A stretch of 63,757 nucleotides of DNA from Cyanobacteriota bacterium (GCA_022402445.1 JAKRSF010000004.1:1-63757); one strand, 5' to 3'. Positions 33,558 through 43,330 are shown, counted from the stretch's first letter. The notes: generated by a model from the letters alone, not told the origin. Made by a program: numbers and translations.

Positions 33558-33564
33558 CGCTTAG
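33551..33564 (+). repeat. 14-base direct repeat flanking the island, right copy
   Basis: GTTATGCCGCTTAG is identical to 30033-30046 and forms the right edge of the island. Past this point GC content and HIP1 frequency return to the level of the rest of the window. Confidence 0.8.
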
Positions 33565-33722
33565 CCCCCTTCAGACCTCACCGAAATTCCCTTGCAGCAT
33601 GGGCGATCGCGCTGATCTTGGGTGGCCGGTGCGTTCGGGATGAATAGCGATCGCGTTGACCTAAGCCGTACCGAACGCACCCTACCGGTGTTTGATTGAT
33701 TATTGAATTGTCATTGAATCGA

Positions 33723-35003
33723 TCAATCCGCCGGACCCACCGCCGCCGCCGCCGCCGCGATCGCGATCGCCCCGTGGGTCCAGTGGGTACCGCCCTGGAA
33801 ATAGGCCACATAGGGTTCCCGCAGCGGCCCATCCGCCGACAGTTCCGACGTACTGCCCTCAATGAACGTCCCCCCCGCCATCACCACCTGACTTTCATAA
33901 CCGGGCATCGCATCCGCGATCGGCTCCACATAGGAATCAATCGGCGACCACTGCTGCACCGCCTTACAAAAGTCCAGCACCTTCCGAGCGCTGCCCAACT
34001 TAATCGCCTGAATAATGTCCCGGCGCGGCGCGATCGGAGCCGGATTCACCCCATAGCCCAAATCCGCAAACACCTGCGCCGCCAAATGGTTACATTTCAT
34101 CGCCTCCCCCACCATCTGCGGCGCAAGGAATAGCCCCTGAAACAGCAGCCGGTGTTGATCAAACGCCGCCCCGCCCGCCGAACCAATCCCCGGAGCCGTC
34201 AACCGACAGGCCGCCCGCTCCACGCAGTCCGCCCGACCGGCCACATAGCCGCCCGCCGTGACGATCGTGCCGCCCGGATTCTTGATCAGCGAGCCCGCCA
34301 TCAGATCCGCCCCCACCGCCGTCGGTTCGCGATCTTCGACGAACTCCCCATAGCAGTTATCCACAAAACAAAGGGTGTTCGGGTTTTGCCCCTTCACGAT
34401 CGCGATAATCCGCTCAATTTCCGCGATCGCCAAACTCGGCCGCCAGTCATAGCCACACGATCGCTGGATCGTCACCACCTTCGTTTCCGGACGGATCGCC
34501 GTCGCCAGCCCATCCCAATCAATCGTCCCATCCGCCAACAGGGGCAACTCCCGATAGGACACCCCAAACTCGCGCAGGGAACCGCTGCCCGAGCCACGGG
34601 TGCCGATCACCTCTTCGAGCGTGTCATAGGGAGCCCCCACCACCGACAGCAGCTCATCCCCCGGCCGCAGCAGCCCAAACAGACCGCACGCGATCGCATG
34701 GGTACCCGACACAAACTGCACCCGCACCGCCGCCGCCTCAGCCCCCATCACCCGCGCAAACACGCGATCGAGCGCATCCCGGCCCGCGTCATCGTGGCCG
34801 TAGCCCGACACCCCCGCAAAATGGTGCGCCCCCACCCGCTCCGCCCGGAACGCCTCCAGCACACGCCGCAAATTCCCCTGCACCTGCCGGTCGATCGCCG
34901 CAAACTGGGGCTGCAACGCCGCGATCGCGATCGCCACCCGCTCCTCCGCCCCATCCCCCAACGGCAACGCTACACTAGGCAAAGGCCCAGCGGCCCCAGA
35001 CAT
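33723..35003 (-). CDS. Methionine gamma-lyase family protein (aluminium-resistance family)
   Basis: The roughly 426-residue product is a PLP enzyme of the Met_gamma_lyase/aluminium-resistance family. Landmarks are HFAGVSGYGHDDAGRDALD, QFVSGTHAI, RSCGYDWRPS, CFVDNCYGEFVE and the PLP lysine segment AGSLIKNPGGT. The C-terminus FQGGTHWTHGAIAIA is typical. The family is related to Cys/Met metabolism enzymes; the real substrate is not established. The ATG at 35003 is used; an in-frame TTG at 35069 would add 22 low-complexity residues. It is divergent from the desaturase gene. Confidence 0.88.
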   Translation of the reverse strand: MSGAAGPLPSVALPLGDGAEERVAIAIAALQPQFAAIDRQVQGNLRRVLEAFRAERVGAHHFAGVSGYGHDDAGRDALDRVFARVMGAEAAAVRVQFVSGTHAIACGLFGLLRPGDELLSVVGAPYDTLEEVIGTRGSGSGSLREFGVSYRELPLLADGTIDWDGLATAIRPETKVVTIQRSCGYDWRPSLAIAEIERIIAIVKGQNPNTLCFVDNCYGEFVEDREPTAVGADLMAGSLIKNPGGTIVTAGGYVAGRADCVERAACRLTAPGIGSAGGAAFDQHRLLFQGLFLAPQMVGEAMKCNHLAAQVFADLGYGVNPAPIAPRRDIIQAIKLGSARKVLDFCKAVQQWSPIDSYVEPIADAMPGYESQVVMAGGTFIEGSTSELSADGPLREPYVAYFQGGTHWTHGAIAIAAAAAAVGPAD

Positions 35004-35173
35004 CGCACCCCCAACAGAAGACCCATCGGACAATCCAGCAGACACGGGGACAGAACCACTCACGGGCAAAGTTGCTCCAAAGTCTAAAAAAAGTACGAAT
35101 TCTTAATGTTCTCTCAGGAAAGAACAATCAGAAATGATACGCTGATTTAGCGCATCGACGATTAGGTGTATAA

Positions 35174-36007
35174 ATGACTGTTGCAGCGTCTCAGGACAAA
35201 CTCCCCCTAGATTGGGGCGTAGTTATCTTCATGGTGGTGGTGCATAGCGCCGCCATTTTTGCATTTTTACCCAGTAATTTCAGTTGGACGGCGGTCGGTG
35301 TTGCGCTGTTTCTCCACTGGCTCACGGGCGGTTTGGGCATCACCCTAGGCTGGCACCGCCTGGTGGCCCACCGGAGTTTCCAGGTGCCCAAATGGCTGGA
35401 ATATCTCCTGGTGTTCTTCGGAGCCCTGTCCTGCCAAGGGGGACCGACCTGGTGGGTGGGTCTGCACCGCCATCACCACAAATTTTCCGACACCGATCCC
35501 GACCATCACGATTCCACCAAGGGCTTTTGGTGGAGCCACATGGGCTGGTTGCTCCATGAGGTGCCCGCCGAAACCGAGGTGAAGAAGTTCACCCAAGACA
35601 TTTGGGACGACCCGTTCTACAAGTTCCTCGACAAGTATTTCTTGGTGCTTCAGTTTGCCCTCGGTGGCCTGCTCTACGCGATCGGCGGCTGGCCGTTTGT
35701 GGTTTGGGGCATGTTCGTGCGGTTGGTGGCCGTGTTCCATGCCACCTGGTTTGTCAACAGCGCCACCCACAAGTTCGGCTACCGCAGCCACGAGTCGGGC
35801 GACAATTCCCGCAATTGCTGGTGGGTTGCCCTGATGACCTACGGCGAAGGCTGGCACAATAACCACCACGCGTTCCAGTATTCGGCGCGCCATGGCCTGA
35901 AATGGTGGGAGGTGGATATGACCTGGATGACGATCCAATTCCTGGGGATGCTGGGGCTGGCGAAAAATATTAAACTCCCGAAACTGGAGGCCACGAAGGC
36001 GTCCTAG
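35174..36007 (+). CDS. desC: Acyl-lipid delta-9 fatty acid desaturase (DesC-type)
   Basis: The 277-residue membrane di-iron enzyme has the three histidine boxes HRLVAHR, HRHHHKFSD and HNNHHAFQY. It also has the conserved GDNSRNCWWVALMTYGEGWHN segment ahead of the third box. Four hydrophobic segments are visible. DesC introduces the first double bond into acyl chains of membrane lipids and sustains growth in the cold. Length fits the family. The ATG at 35174 is the first in frame. The 170-base divergent spacer upstream includes an imperfect GTTCT/AGAAC inverted repeat, but no regulator can be named. Confidence 0.93.
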   Translation: MTVAASQDKLPLDWGVVIFMVVVHSAAIFAFLPSNFSWTAVGVALFLHWLTGGLGITLGWHRLVAHRSFQVPKWLEYLLVFFGALSCQGGPTWWVGLHRHHHKFSDTDPDHHDSTKGFWWSHMGWLLHEVPAETEVKKFTQDIWDDPFYKFLDKYFLVLQFALGGLLYAIGGWPFVVWGMFVRLVAVFHATWFVNSATHKFGYRSHESGDNSRNCWWVALMTYGEGWHNNHHAFQYSARHGLKWWEVDMTWMTIQFLGMLGLAKNIKLPKLEATKAS

Positions 36008-36094
36008 GGGCAAACGGCGGACGATGTAGCTTCGCCGGACGGATTCTTTTGGACAAATCCTTTTAAGTTAATCCCCTGGTCTGACGGGGTTGAA

Positions 36095-39010
36095 TCAAGC
36101 GTTCCTTTCGATTGGCGAGGGGACGCTTGCTTGCGTTTGGGGGGGGGAGGTGACCAGGTGGGGGCGCGGGCGGCGATCGCGCAAGGGTCCCTGGGGGCGG
36201 GGCAGGGCGGGATAGTGCTGGAGCCAGTCGGTGCCGGTGGCTGGGGTGGGCCGGCCCAGCCAATAGCCCTGGCCGTAGTCACAGCCTTCGCGCCGCAGGA
36301 AGGCGGCCTGATCGTGGGATTCGATGCCTTCGGCAATGACCCGCAGGTTGAGGCCACGGGCGAGGGCGATCGCGGCGCGCACCAGACTGACCGATTCGCG
36401 ATCGCGCGGCGCACCGCAGACAAACGAGCGATCGATCTTCAGGGCACTAAATTTCAGCTTTTTGAGGTAGCTCAAGGACGAATAGCCCGTCCCGAAATCA
36501 TCCAACACCAGCTCAATGCCCAGGCGATCGAGGCGATCCGCCGTCTCCTGGGTACCGGGCCAATCCTCAATCAAGAGCTGCTCCGTCACCTCCAGTTCCA
36601 ACTGACCGGGCAAAATGCCATAGGCCCCCATCAGCCCCTCCAGCAGCGGCACAAAACCGGGCTCGCGGAACTGGCGCGGCGACACATTCACCGCCAGCCG
36701 CTCCGGCCCCACCCGCCGCCGCCGCCACATCTGAAAATCCTTGAACGCCTGCTCTAGCACCCACTGGCCGATCGCAACGATCGCGCCGGTCTCCTCCGCC
36801 AGGGGAATAAAATCCGCCGGTGACAGCGGCCCCCCCTCCTGGGAATTCCAGCGCAAGAGGGCTTCGGCGGCGGCGGCGGGGCGATCGGCCCCCTGCTGGA
36901 GATGCACAATCGGCTGATACACCAGGGACAGTTCCTGGCGGGGAATGGCGTGGTGCAACTGATTTTCCAGACTCAGCCGCCGCTGGGCCGCCTGCTTGAG
37001 ATCCCAGCTAAAAAACACCGCTTGGTTACGGCCATTTTGCTTGGCGCGATACATGGCCGCGTCCGCGTGGCGCATCAGGGCGCTGGGGCTGCGGCCATCC
37101 TGGGGGAACAGGGCAATGCCAATGCTCGCCCCCACAAAGGCTTCTTCCCCATCTAGGGAAAAGGGGGCCGAGAGGGTGCCAATGCAGCGCTGGGCGATCG
37201 CCTGGACCGTCGTGCGATCAACCTCTGGCCCCAGGATCAGGGCAAATTCATCCCCCCCGAGGCGGGCCACCACATCCTCGCAGCGCACCGCATTGATCAG
37301 CCGTCGGGCCGTTTCCTGCAATAGGCGATCGCCCATGTCATGGCCGAGGGTGTCGTTGACGGTTTTGAAGCGATCGAGATCCACAAACAGCACCGCCCCC
37401 GTCACCCCCGTCTGTTCCGCCTGGGCGAGGCGATCGCGCAGTTGCCGCCCCAACTCCGTGCGGTTGGGCAAGTCCGTCAGGCCGTCGTAGCGGGCCTGGT
37501 GTTCGAGGGCCGACTGCTGCGCCTTGCGGACGGAAATGTCTTCTTTGACGGCGACGTAGTGGGTGATGATGCCGTCGCGATCGTAGATGGGCGAAATGGA
37601 CGCATGTTCCCAAAACAGGCTGCCATCCTTGCGGCGGTTATGAAATTCCCCGTGCCACTCCTGCCGCGACAGCAGGGTTTGCCACATCTGCCGATAGTCC
37701 GCCGTTGACATCTGGCCGGACTGCAAAATGCGCGGATTTTGGCCGATGACCTCCTCGCGGCTGTAGCCCGTCACCTGCTCGAACTTGGGATTGACGTATT
37801 GGATCGTGGCGTCGGCGTCCGTGATGATGATCGAGACGGGGCTATGCTCCGACGCTTGCCAAAATAATTTGAGGGTTTCCTCACTGCGCTTGCGGGCGGT
37901 GATATCAACGCACAGGGCGATCGCATGGGCCACCGTCGCCACGATCGCGGGGGCGCAGTGAAGCGGCACAAACTGCACATCAAACCACCGGGGGCCGCGT
38001 AGGGTCTGGAGCAGCACCTCGATTGGCCCATCCGCCGCGATCGTTCCCTGCTGGTGGGCGCGGTAGAGCGATCGCAGCGCCGTAGCCGGATGGCCCATGG
38101 CCTGATCAACGGTCCCCCCCCTGCGGGAACCCGCCGCCCCCGCCGCCCCCACCGCCGCCGCATTCAGGGCCAGGGCCGTCCGCACCGCCACCCCCGTCAC
38201 CGGATTGGCCCTGGGGAGCGCCCCGCCGCCGCCGCCGCCGCCGTCCCCCTGCTGCTCCCGCTGTGCCCCAAAACTGCGCAGGGCCGCCCCATTCATCCCC
38301 ACCGTTTGCCCCCGCCGATCCAGCAGCAGCACCGGATCCGGAAAACTCTCGAACACCGCAAAATACTGCGCCGCCGCCTGCTTCGGAGCCGCGATCGCCC
38401 CATCGCCGCCCCCCTGGGCTCCCTCGTCCCCCCCCCGGCCCAGATCCGCGATCGCCGCCCCAGGATGCCCCAACTCCACCGGCAACGCCAGGGTCTCCAT
38501 CAGGGTCGAAGCCACCGTATTCGTCGTGCTACCAAGGGCAATCCACTCCGTCGAAAGACCCACCTCAAGGCGATCAAAAAAGCGCGTAACAACCCACCGC
38601 AACTCCCCCTCAATCTGCTCCCATCCCGTCACATCCTTCCCCAAATCCAAGCAATCTCCATAGGCACGGCGGTACGCCGCCACCTCCCCCAATAGCCGCT
38701 GAATCGATGTGCCCGTCCCCTGTCCATTGCGGGCCATTTCAATGCCCAATTGCTGCGCCTTTTCAAACAGCGGATCCGCGCGATCTCCCCGCCCCTGACA
38801 CCCCTGCCACCCCTCCCACAGGGCCGCGATCGCCAGGGACAGGCGCTGCACCCGACCACGCCAAAGCCCCACCGCCGTGGAGTTATAGACCACACCCCCC
38901 AACCGCTGGGCATGGCCCAAAGCCCGATGCACGAGCCAATCTTCTTTTTCAACAATCAGTAAGCCTAGGGGCACCCATTGCTGATCGCTCGAAACCTGCG
39001 AACGAACCAT
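36095..39010 (-). CDS. PAS-GGDEF-EAL c-di-GMP signalling protein
   Basis: The 971-residue product has an N-terminal region of unknown type (about residues 1-175) and a PAS-like domain (about 215-370). A second PAS domain follows (about 385-505; SPVSIIITDADATIQYVNPKFEQVTGYSREEV is split over its first half). Then come an intact GGDEF domain (RLGGDEFALIL) and an EAL domain (AEALLRW, EVTEQLLIED, DDFGTGYSSLSYLK, EGIESHDQAAFL). Both catalytic signatures are present, so it could make and degrade c-di-GMP. No membrane segment is seen. An 18-base palindrome lies about 100 bases upstream. Confidence 0.92.
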   Translation of the reverse strand: MVRSQVSSDQQWVPLGLLIVEKEDWLVHRALGHAQRLGGVVYNSTAVGLWRGRVQRLSLAIAALWEGWQGCQGRGDRADPLFEKAQQLGIEMARNGQGTGTSIQRLLGEVAAYRRAYGDCLDLGKDVTGWEQIEGELRWVVTRFFDRLEVGLSTEWIALGSTTNTVASTLMETLALPVELGHPGAAIADLGRGGDEGAQGGGDGAIAAPKQAAAQYFAVFESFPDPVLLLDRRGQTVGMNGAALRSFGAQREQQGDGGGGGGGALPRANPVTGVAVRTALALNAAAVGAAGAAGSRRGGTVDQAMGHPATALRSLYRAHQQGTIAADGPIEVLLQTLRGPRWFDVQFVPLHCAPAIVATVAHAIALCVDITARKRSEETLKLFWQASEHSPVSIIITDADATIQYVNPKFEQVTGYSREEVIGQNPRILQSGQMSTADYRQMWQTLLSRQEWHGEFHNRRKDGSLFWEHASISPIYDRDGIITHYVAVKEDISVRKAQQSALEHQARYDGLTDLPNRTELGRQLRDRLAQAEQTGVTGAVLFVDLDRFKTVNDTLGHDMGDRLLQETARRLINAVRCEDVVARLGGDEFALILGPEVDRTTVQAIAQRCIGTLSAPFSLDGEEAFVGASIGIALFPQDGRSPSALMRHADAAMYRAKQNGRNQAVFFSWDLKQAAQRRLSLENQLHHAIPRQELSLVYQPIVHLQQGADRPAAAAEALLRWNSQEGGPLSPADFIPLAEETGAIVAIGQWVLEQAFKDFQMWRRRRVGPERLAVNVSPRQFREPGFVPLLEGLMGAYGILPGQLELEVTEQLLIEDWPGTQETADRLDRLGIELVLDDFGTGYSSLSYLKKLKFSALKIDRSFVCGAPRDRESVSLVRAAIALARGLNLRVIAEGIESHDQAAFLRREGCDYGQGYWLGRPTPATGTDWLQHYPALPRPQGPLRDRRPRPHLVTSPPQTQASVPSPIERNA

Positions 39011-39369
39011 AGGACAAGGTTAGAAAGTCGTGGACGTGTCTTAAATCAATCTGCCCCCACCTTTAATCTTAAGAGGATCAACGGTTAATCTCGACACAAT
39101 TTGGCGGCATCAATGTATATTGATGTGGACTTAAATATTCTTTTGCAATTCAAAGATTAAGTTTTGTAACTATATTTCAGATTTTTTTGTGGTCAATGGT
39201 TTGGCCGGGGGTATTTTTATTTAGGGTCTCTTTAGATTTCTGCGAATTAGGGTGTTTGGGGCCGTGGGTGAAACGGTGGGGGTGGCGATGGGGTTAACCT
39301 TGGGCGATCGCCTAGGGGATTTGCCCATGGCCCGTGTCAGCGCTGGGTGGGCCTGGAGGAGGGGTGGAC
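39011..39369. other. AT-rich divergent region with an 18-base palindrome
   Basis: The 359 bases between the GGDEF-EAL gene (minus) and scpB (plus) are unusually AT-rich. CATCAAT-GTAT-ATTGATG (39108-39125) is a perfect palindrome and a plausible operator. GGAGGAGGGG just before 39370 is the scpB ribosome-binding site. No gene is seen. Confidence 0.5.
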
Positions 39370-40011
39370 ATGGGAACTGAGGCTGGGCTGGGGGCGCGAT
39401 CGCTCGCCAGCACCCTAGAGGCGATTTTGTACCTGAAGGGGGAGCCGGTGCCCCTGGGGGAGTTGGTCGATGGGGCGGGCTGCACCCGGGAGGCGGCCAA
39501 GCGTGCCCTGAAGCAACTGATGGCGGCCTATGGCGATCGCGATGGGGCCTTGGAGGTGGTCAAAACGCCCCAGGGGTACTGTTTGCAGTTGCGCGCCGCC
39601 TTTGAGCCGCTGGTGGAGCAGTTGGTGCCAGCGGATCTGGGGGTGGGGGCCCTGCGGACGTTGGCGGTGGTGGCCCTCAAGGGACCGGTGGCCCTGGCGG
39701 AGTTGGTGGAAATTCGCGGTTCCGGGGCCTATCAGCAGGTGCAGGATTTGGTCGATCGCGGCTTTGTGAGCAAACGTCCCCAGCCCCAGGGGCGATCGTC
39801 CTGGGTGCAGGTGACCGATCGCTTCCACCGCTATTTCCAACTGGCCCCCACCGATGAGGGGGACGGCCAACAGCTACGGCTTCTGCTCCAGCGCTATCGG
39901 GCAGAGCTGGCCCCGGAGGCGGATCTGGAGGCAGATCCGGACCTAGATCCAGAAGCCGATCCAGACGCGGCCCCGGAGGCGTTGGAACCGGTGGCGGATC
40001 CGGCCCCGTAA
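39370..40011 (+). CDS. scpB: Segregation and condensation protein B (ScpB)
   Basis: The 213-residue product has two winged-helix domains typical of ScpB, the kleisin-interacting partner in the SMC-ScpAB chromosome condensation complex. Landmarks are LASTLEAILYLKGEPVPLGEL near the start (residues 12-32), TVVALKGPVALAELVEIRGSG-like sequence in the second domain and LVDRGFVSKRPQPQGRSS. The last 35 residues are an acidic Asp/Pro/Ala tail absent from most homologues. The ATG at 39370 follows GGAGGAGGGG; a GTG at 39334 is possible. The DnaJ-family gene is 131 bases downstream. Confidence 0.85.
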   Translation: MGTEAGLGARSLASTLEAILYLKGEPVPLGELVDGAGCTREAAKRALKQLMAAYGDRDGALEVVKTPQGYCLQLRAAFEPLVEQLVPADLGVGALRTLAVVALKGPVALAELVEIRGSGAYQQVQDLVDRGFVSKRPQPQGRSSWVQVTDRFHRYFQLAPTDEGDGQQLRLLLQRYRAELAPEADLEADPDLDPEADPDAAPEALEPVADPAP

Positions 40012-40142
40012 CCGACCTTGGCCGGTTCGGACATTTCCCCACGGGTCGCCGGTTTTGACCCTCGCGATCGCGCCCCGGCCCGTCTACCCTGAAAAGAAGG
40101 GGCTTCGAGAGCATTTCCGTTAAGCAAGAGGGAATTGAGGGA

Positions 40143-41204
40143 ATGGCAACGACGGATTTTCGGGATTACTACGCCATTCTTGGGGTCGCCAAAGGGGCCA
40201 GCGGCGACGAGATTAAGCGCACCTACCGTCGTTTAGCCCGCAAGTATCACCCCGACCTCAATCCGGGCAATCAGCAGGCGGAGGCGCGCTTCAAGGAAAT
40301 CAATGAAGCCTATGAGGTGCTGTCGGACCCGTCCAAACGCAAGAAGTATGACCAGTTTGGGCGCTATTGGCAGCAGGCCGATCGCATGGGCGGCCCGACC
40401 GGCGGCTGGCCGGGGGGCGCGGCGGCGGGCAATGGGGGGTTTGAGGATTTTGAGTTTGGCCGCTACGGCAGTTTTGACGATTTCATTAATGAACTGCTCG
40501 GGCGCTTCGGTAATGCGGGGCCGACGGGGCGATCGCCGGGGGCGGCGTCCGGGCGATCGGCCTACAGTAGCTACCGGGCGGCTCCGGGCGGTGGGGCGGG
40601 GGCGGGTTTTTCCGGCTTTGGCAATGATTTCAGCGGCGCGGGTTTTAATCCTCAGGGCTCCGTGGGCAATGGCGATCGCGAGGCGTCCATCACCCTTTCG
40701 TTTGCGGAAGCGTTCAATGGCACCCAAAAGCGCTTGAGCGTGGGCGGCGAGACCATTAATGTGCGCATTCCACCGGGGGCGAAACCGGGCAGCAAGATCC
40801 GTCTTCGGGGCAAGGGCGACCCGACGGGCTACGGCAGCCAGCGGGGGGATTTGTACCTGAAGGTGAATCTGACGCCCCACGAGTTTTTTGAATTCGAGGG
40901 GGATAATTTGATTTGTGAGCTGCCCCTCGCGCCGGATGAGGCGGTCCTGGGGGCCAAGGTGGAGGTGCCGACGCCGGATGGCCTGGTGACGGTGAGTGTG
41001 CCGCCGGGGATTCGCTCGGGCCAGTCCCTGCGGCTGCGCGGTAAAGGCTGGGTGAAGGGGGATGGCAGCCGCTCGGATCAGGTGGTGCGCGTTGCGATCG
41101 CCACGCCGAAGGATCCAACCATGGCGGAACGGGAAGCCTACGAACAGGTGCGGGCGGCCCGGAAGGCGGATCCGCGATCGCATTTCAAGCAAATTAAGCT
41201 CTGA
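40143..41204 (+). CDS. DnaJ-family (CbpA-like, type II) J-domain chaperone
   Basis: The 353-residue product has an N-terminal J domain ([20 protein letters not shown] near the start, then YHPDLNPGN with the HPD triad). A Gly/Phe-rich linker (about residues 80-175) and a DnaJ C-terminal substrate-binding domain follow. The C-domain shows [34 protein letters not shown] and [16 protein letters not shown]. The CxxCxGxG zinc fingers of type I DnaJ are absent, so it is a CbpA-like co-chaperone that stimulates DnaK. It lies downstream of scpB. Confidence 0.92.
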   Translation: MATTDFRDYYAILGVAKGASGDEIKRTYRRLARKYHPDLNPGNQQAEARFKEINEAYEVLSDPSKRKKYDQFGRYWQQADRMGGPTGGWPGGAAAGNGGFEDFEFGRYGSFDDFINELLGRFGNAGPTGRSPGAASGRSAYSSYRAAPGGGAGAGFSGFGNDFSGAGFNPQGSVGNGDREASITLSFAEAFNGTQKRLSVGGETINVRIPPGAKPGSKIRLRGKGDPTGYGSQRGDLYLKVNLTPHEFFEFEGDNLICELPLAPDEAVLGAKVEVPTPDGLVTVSVPPGIRSGQSLRLRGKGWVKGDGSRSDQVVRVAIATPKDPTMAEREAYEQVRAARKADPRSHFKQIKL

Positions 41205-41230
41205 TCCGTTGGTCCGGTTCGTCAATCCTT

Positions 41231-41372
41231 CGTAGGGGCGGGGTTTTCCCGCCCAGCCCCCACCGGAACCCCCGCCCCTGTAATTCCAGCCCCCGCGATC
41301 CCTTTGATTTCCAAGGTTGAACGGTTTTTTGGCAATCGGCTGGGCTCGGGTTGGGAGACCCAACCCCTACGG
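41231..41372. repeat. Two copies of the interspersed palindromic element
   Basis: GTAGGGGCGGGGTTTTCCCG (41232-41251) is an inverted copy of the element at 27004-27030. GGGTTGGGAGACCCAACCCC (41348-41367) plus TACGG is a diverged palindrome with compensating changes (GGGTTGGG/CCCAACCC). The stem is kept although its bases differ, which suggests that the structure matters. Confidence 0.65.
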
Positions 41373-41429
41373 GGACGGCAATGACGATATTCCCCGACCT
41401 GGTTCGCCGCCGCTGCGATCGCGGAGGGC

Positions 41430-43103
41430 CTAGAACCGGAAGGTGGTGCGGAGGGTGCCCACGACGATCGCGTCATTGTCCCCATCATGTTCAGGGTTGA
41501 GGACTACGAATACGCCGGGGGTGAGGCTCAGGCGATCGCTCAGGCGAAATCGATAGAACGTTTCAATGTGGAGGGCCGTGTCGCGATCGCGTTGGACATC
41601 GCGCCCGCCATTGAGCCGCAGGGGTTGCCCGACAATCAGGGCCAGCAAATCCCCCTCCCGGCCAAAGGGATCACTCCAGGCGATCGACCCGGCATAGGTG
41701 CTGGCGCTGGCGTAGGCGTCGCTGTCGATATAGTCGGTCAGCACCCAGCCCCCCCAGGCCCCTAGGGTCACCTGGGGTGACAGACGCCATTGCACCGTGC
41801 CGCTGACCGCGTGGCTGGTGGCGGGGGCGTTGCGATCGCCGGACAAATCCGCATTGAGGCTGCCCGTGAAGGTATTGAGGTGGCCGTTGTCCGCGTAGGC
41901 ATTGAGGTAGGCCAGCCCCACCAGGAGCGTCTCGGCGGGCTTGAGGAGCAGTTGCACCCCGGCGGCGGAGCGATCGCTGCCCGCAATGCCCTGGTCTGGA
42001 TCAGCGCTATTGCCCGTGCCGTAGGCCATCTGGAGCCGCACGCGATCGCCCAGGAGAAAATCCGCCCCAAAACCCGCATCCAGCGCCCCGATTTTGAACA
42101 GGGGGCTCGCCTCGGCGAAGCGGGAAATGGCCCCGCGTCCGGTGTCAAAAAAGCCCGAGTTGGCCGTCAACACGCTGCTCAGGTCAAACCCCACGGGCCG
42201 CACGATGAACACCGCGCGATCGCCCAGGGCCGCAAACCGATAGTCCACCAAATCCAGGGCGAATTTATTTTGGGTATCCCCCTGGTAGGACAGGCGGGCC
42301 ATGTCGGTGCCCAGGGCGTCCGGATCCGCAAAGCCGCCCCCCTCAAAATTGCTGGCGGACAACTGCACCCGCAGGCGATCGCGCCCCGTAAACGACGACA
42401 CCAGTTGCAGCCGCGTCAGGTGGCTAAACGTGGCCTGGGGATCGCCCGCGCCGGGGCCATCATCACCGCCCGCCGCCGCCGCCAGGGCAAAGATCACCTC
42501 ACCCCCCATCACCGTCGTGGCGGAAAACTGCTGATCCGTCAGGGTTTGGGTCCGTTCCTCTAGGCCATCGATCGCCGCGATCGCCCCGGCCAATTCCCCG
42601 CCAAATTCCCCCTGGAGCCGCTGGATCACCAATAGGTCATCTTTTTGGAGCCGGTCCCCCGTTTCTGCCGTGAGGCGATCGCCCAGGGCCGCCAAACAGG
42701 CCGCCAGCCCCGCCGCAAACTCGTCTCGGGTCAGGGCGCGATCGCCCCGGAATGCGCGATCGGGATAGCCCGACAGGCAGCCGTAGCGCTCCACCAAATT
42801 TTGCAGCGCCTGGAATGCCCAGTCCGTCGGCTCCACATCCGCAAGCTGGGCCACGCTGGTGATCGGTTCCTCGATGAATTCCGCGATCGCGCCCTCGTCA
42901 AATTCACGGGCCAGTTCACCGGCAGATTCATCACCAACTTCAAACCCATCATCACCCCAGGGGGCCGCAGACTCCGGTTGAGGATCCGCCATCCCCTCCG
43001 GTCCCATCTCCGTCGCCGTGGCGATCGCCGTTGCCGTCGCCGCCGCCCATAGGATTGATCCCGCGATCGCCCGCGCCGCCACCAAAACCCCAGCCCTTGC
43101 CAT
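41430..43103 (-). CDS. Cyanobacterial SLH-domain OprB-type porin (iron uptake porin family)
   Basis: The product is about 557 residues with an N-terminal Ala-rich signal peptide (ARAGVLVAARAIAGSILWAA). An SLH-like domain (VEPTDWAFQALQNLVERYGCLSGYPDRAF is split over about residues 95-125) anchors it to peptidoglycan. A coiled segment and a carbohydrate-selective OprB-type beta-barrel follow (LTRLQLVSSFTGRDRLRVQL onward), ending in Phe (TLRTTFRF), as outer-membrane proteins do. Members form the abundant cyanobacterial outer-membrane channels for ions and iron. The ATG at 43103 is chosen over an upstream TTG because the signal peptide starts there. Confidence 0.9.
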   Translation of the reverse strand: MARAGVLVAARAIAGSILWAAATATAIATATEMGPEGMADPQPESAAPWGDDGFEVGDESAGELAREFDEGAIAEFIEEPITSVAQLADVEPTDWAFQALQNLVERYGCLSGYPDRAFRGDRALTRDEFAAGLAACLAALGDRLTAETGDRLQKDDLLVIQRLQGEFGGELAGAIAAIDGLEERTQTLTDQQFSATTVMGGEVIFALAAAAGGDDGPGAGDPQATFSHLTRLQLVSSFTGRDRLRVQLSASNFEGGGFADPDALGTDMARLSYQGDTQNKFALDLVDYRFAALGDRAVFIVRPVGFDLSSVLTANSGFFDTGRGAISRFAEASPLFKIGALDAGFGADFLLGDRVRLQMAYGTGNSADPDQGIAGSDRSAAGVQLLLKPAETLLVGLAYLNAYADNGHLNTFTGSLNADLSGDRNAPATSHAVSGTVQWRLSPQVTLGAWGGWVLTDYIDSDAYASASTYAGSIAWSDPFGREGDLLALIVGQPLRLNGGRDVQRDRDTALHIETFYRFRLSDRLSLTPGVFVVLNPEHDGDNDAIVVGTLRTTFRF

Positions 43104-43330
43104 GACCTTCACCACCGTTCTTCGTCCCCTCACCGCAAATCGCGATCGGCATCCTTCAAAAATCGTTGAGAAAAGCGCTTGAGAAAGCAATTGAGATCCA
43201 TGGCCCCAAAACGTGCCCCCACCGTTGACGGGACCGGCGATGCAAAGCTGACCCCGAAGCTAGCACGGCCGTTGGGCTAACTCACAATCTTTCCTGGGTT
43301 TGGCGCGATCGGGGATGGGGTGGATCGGCC

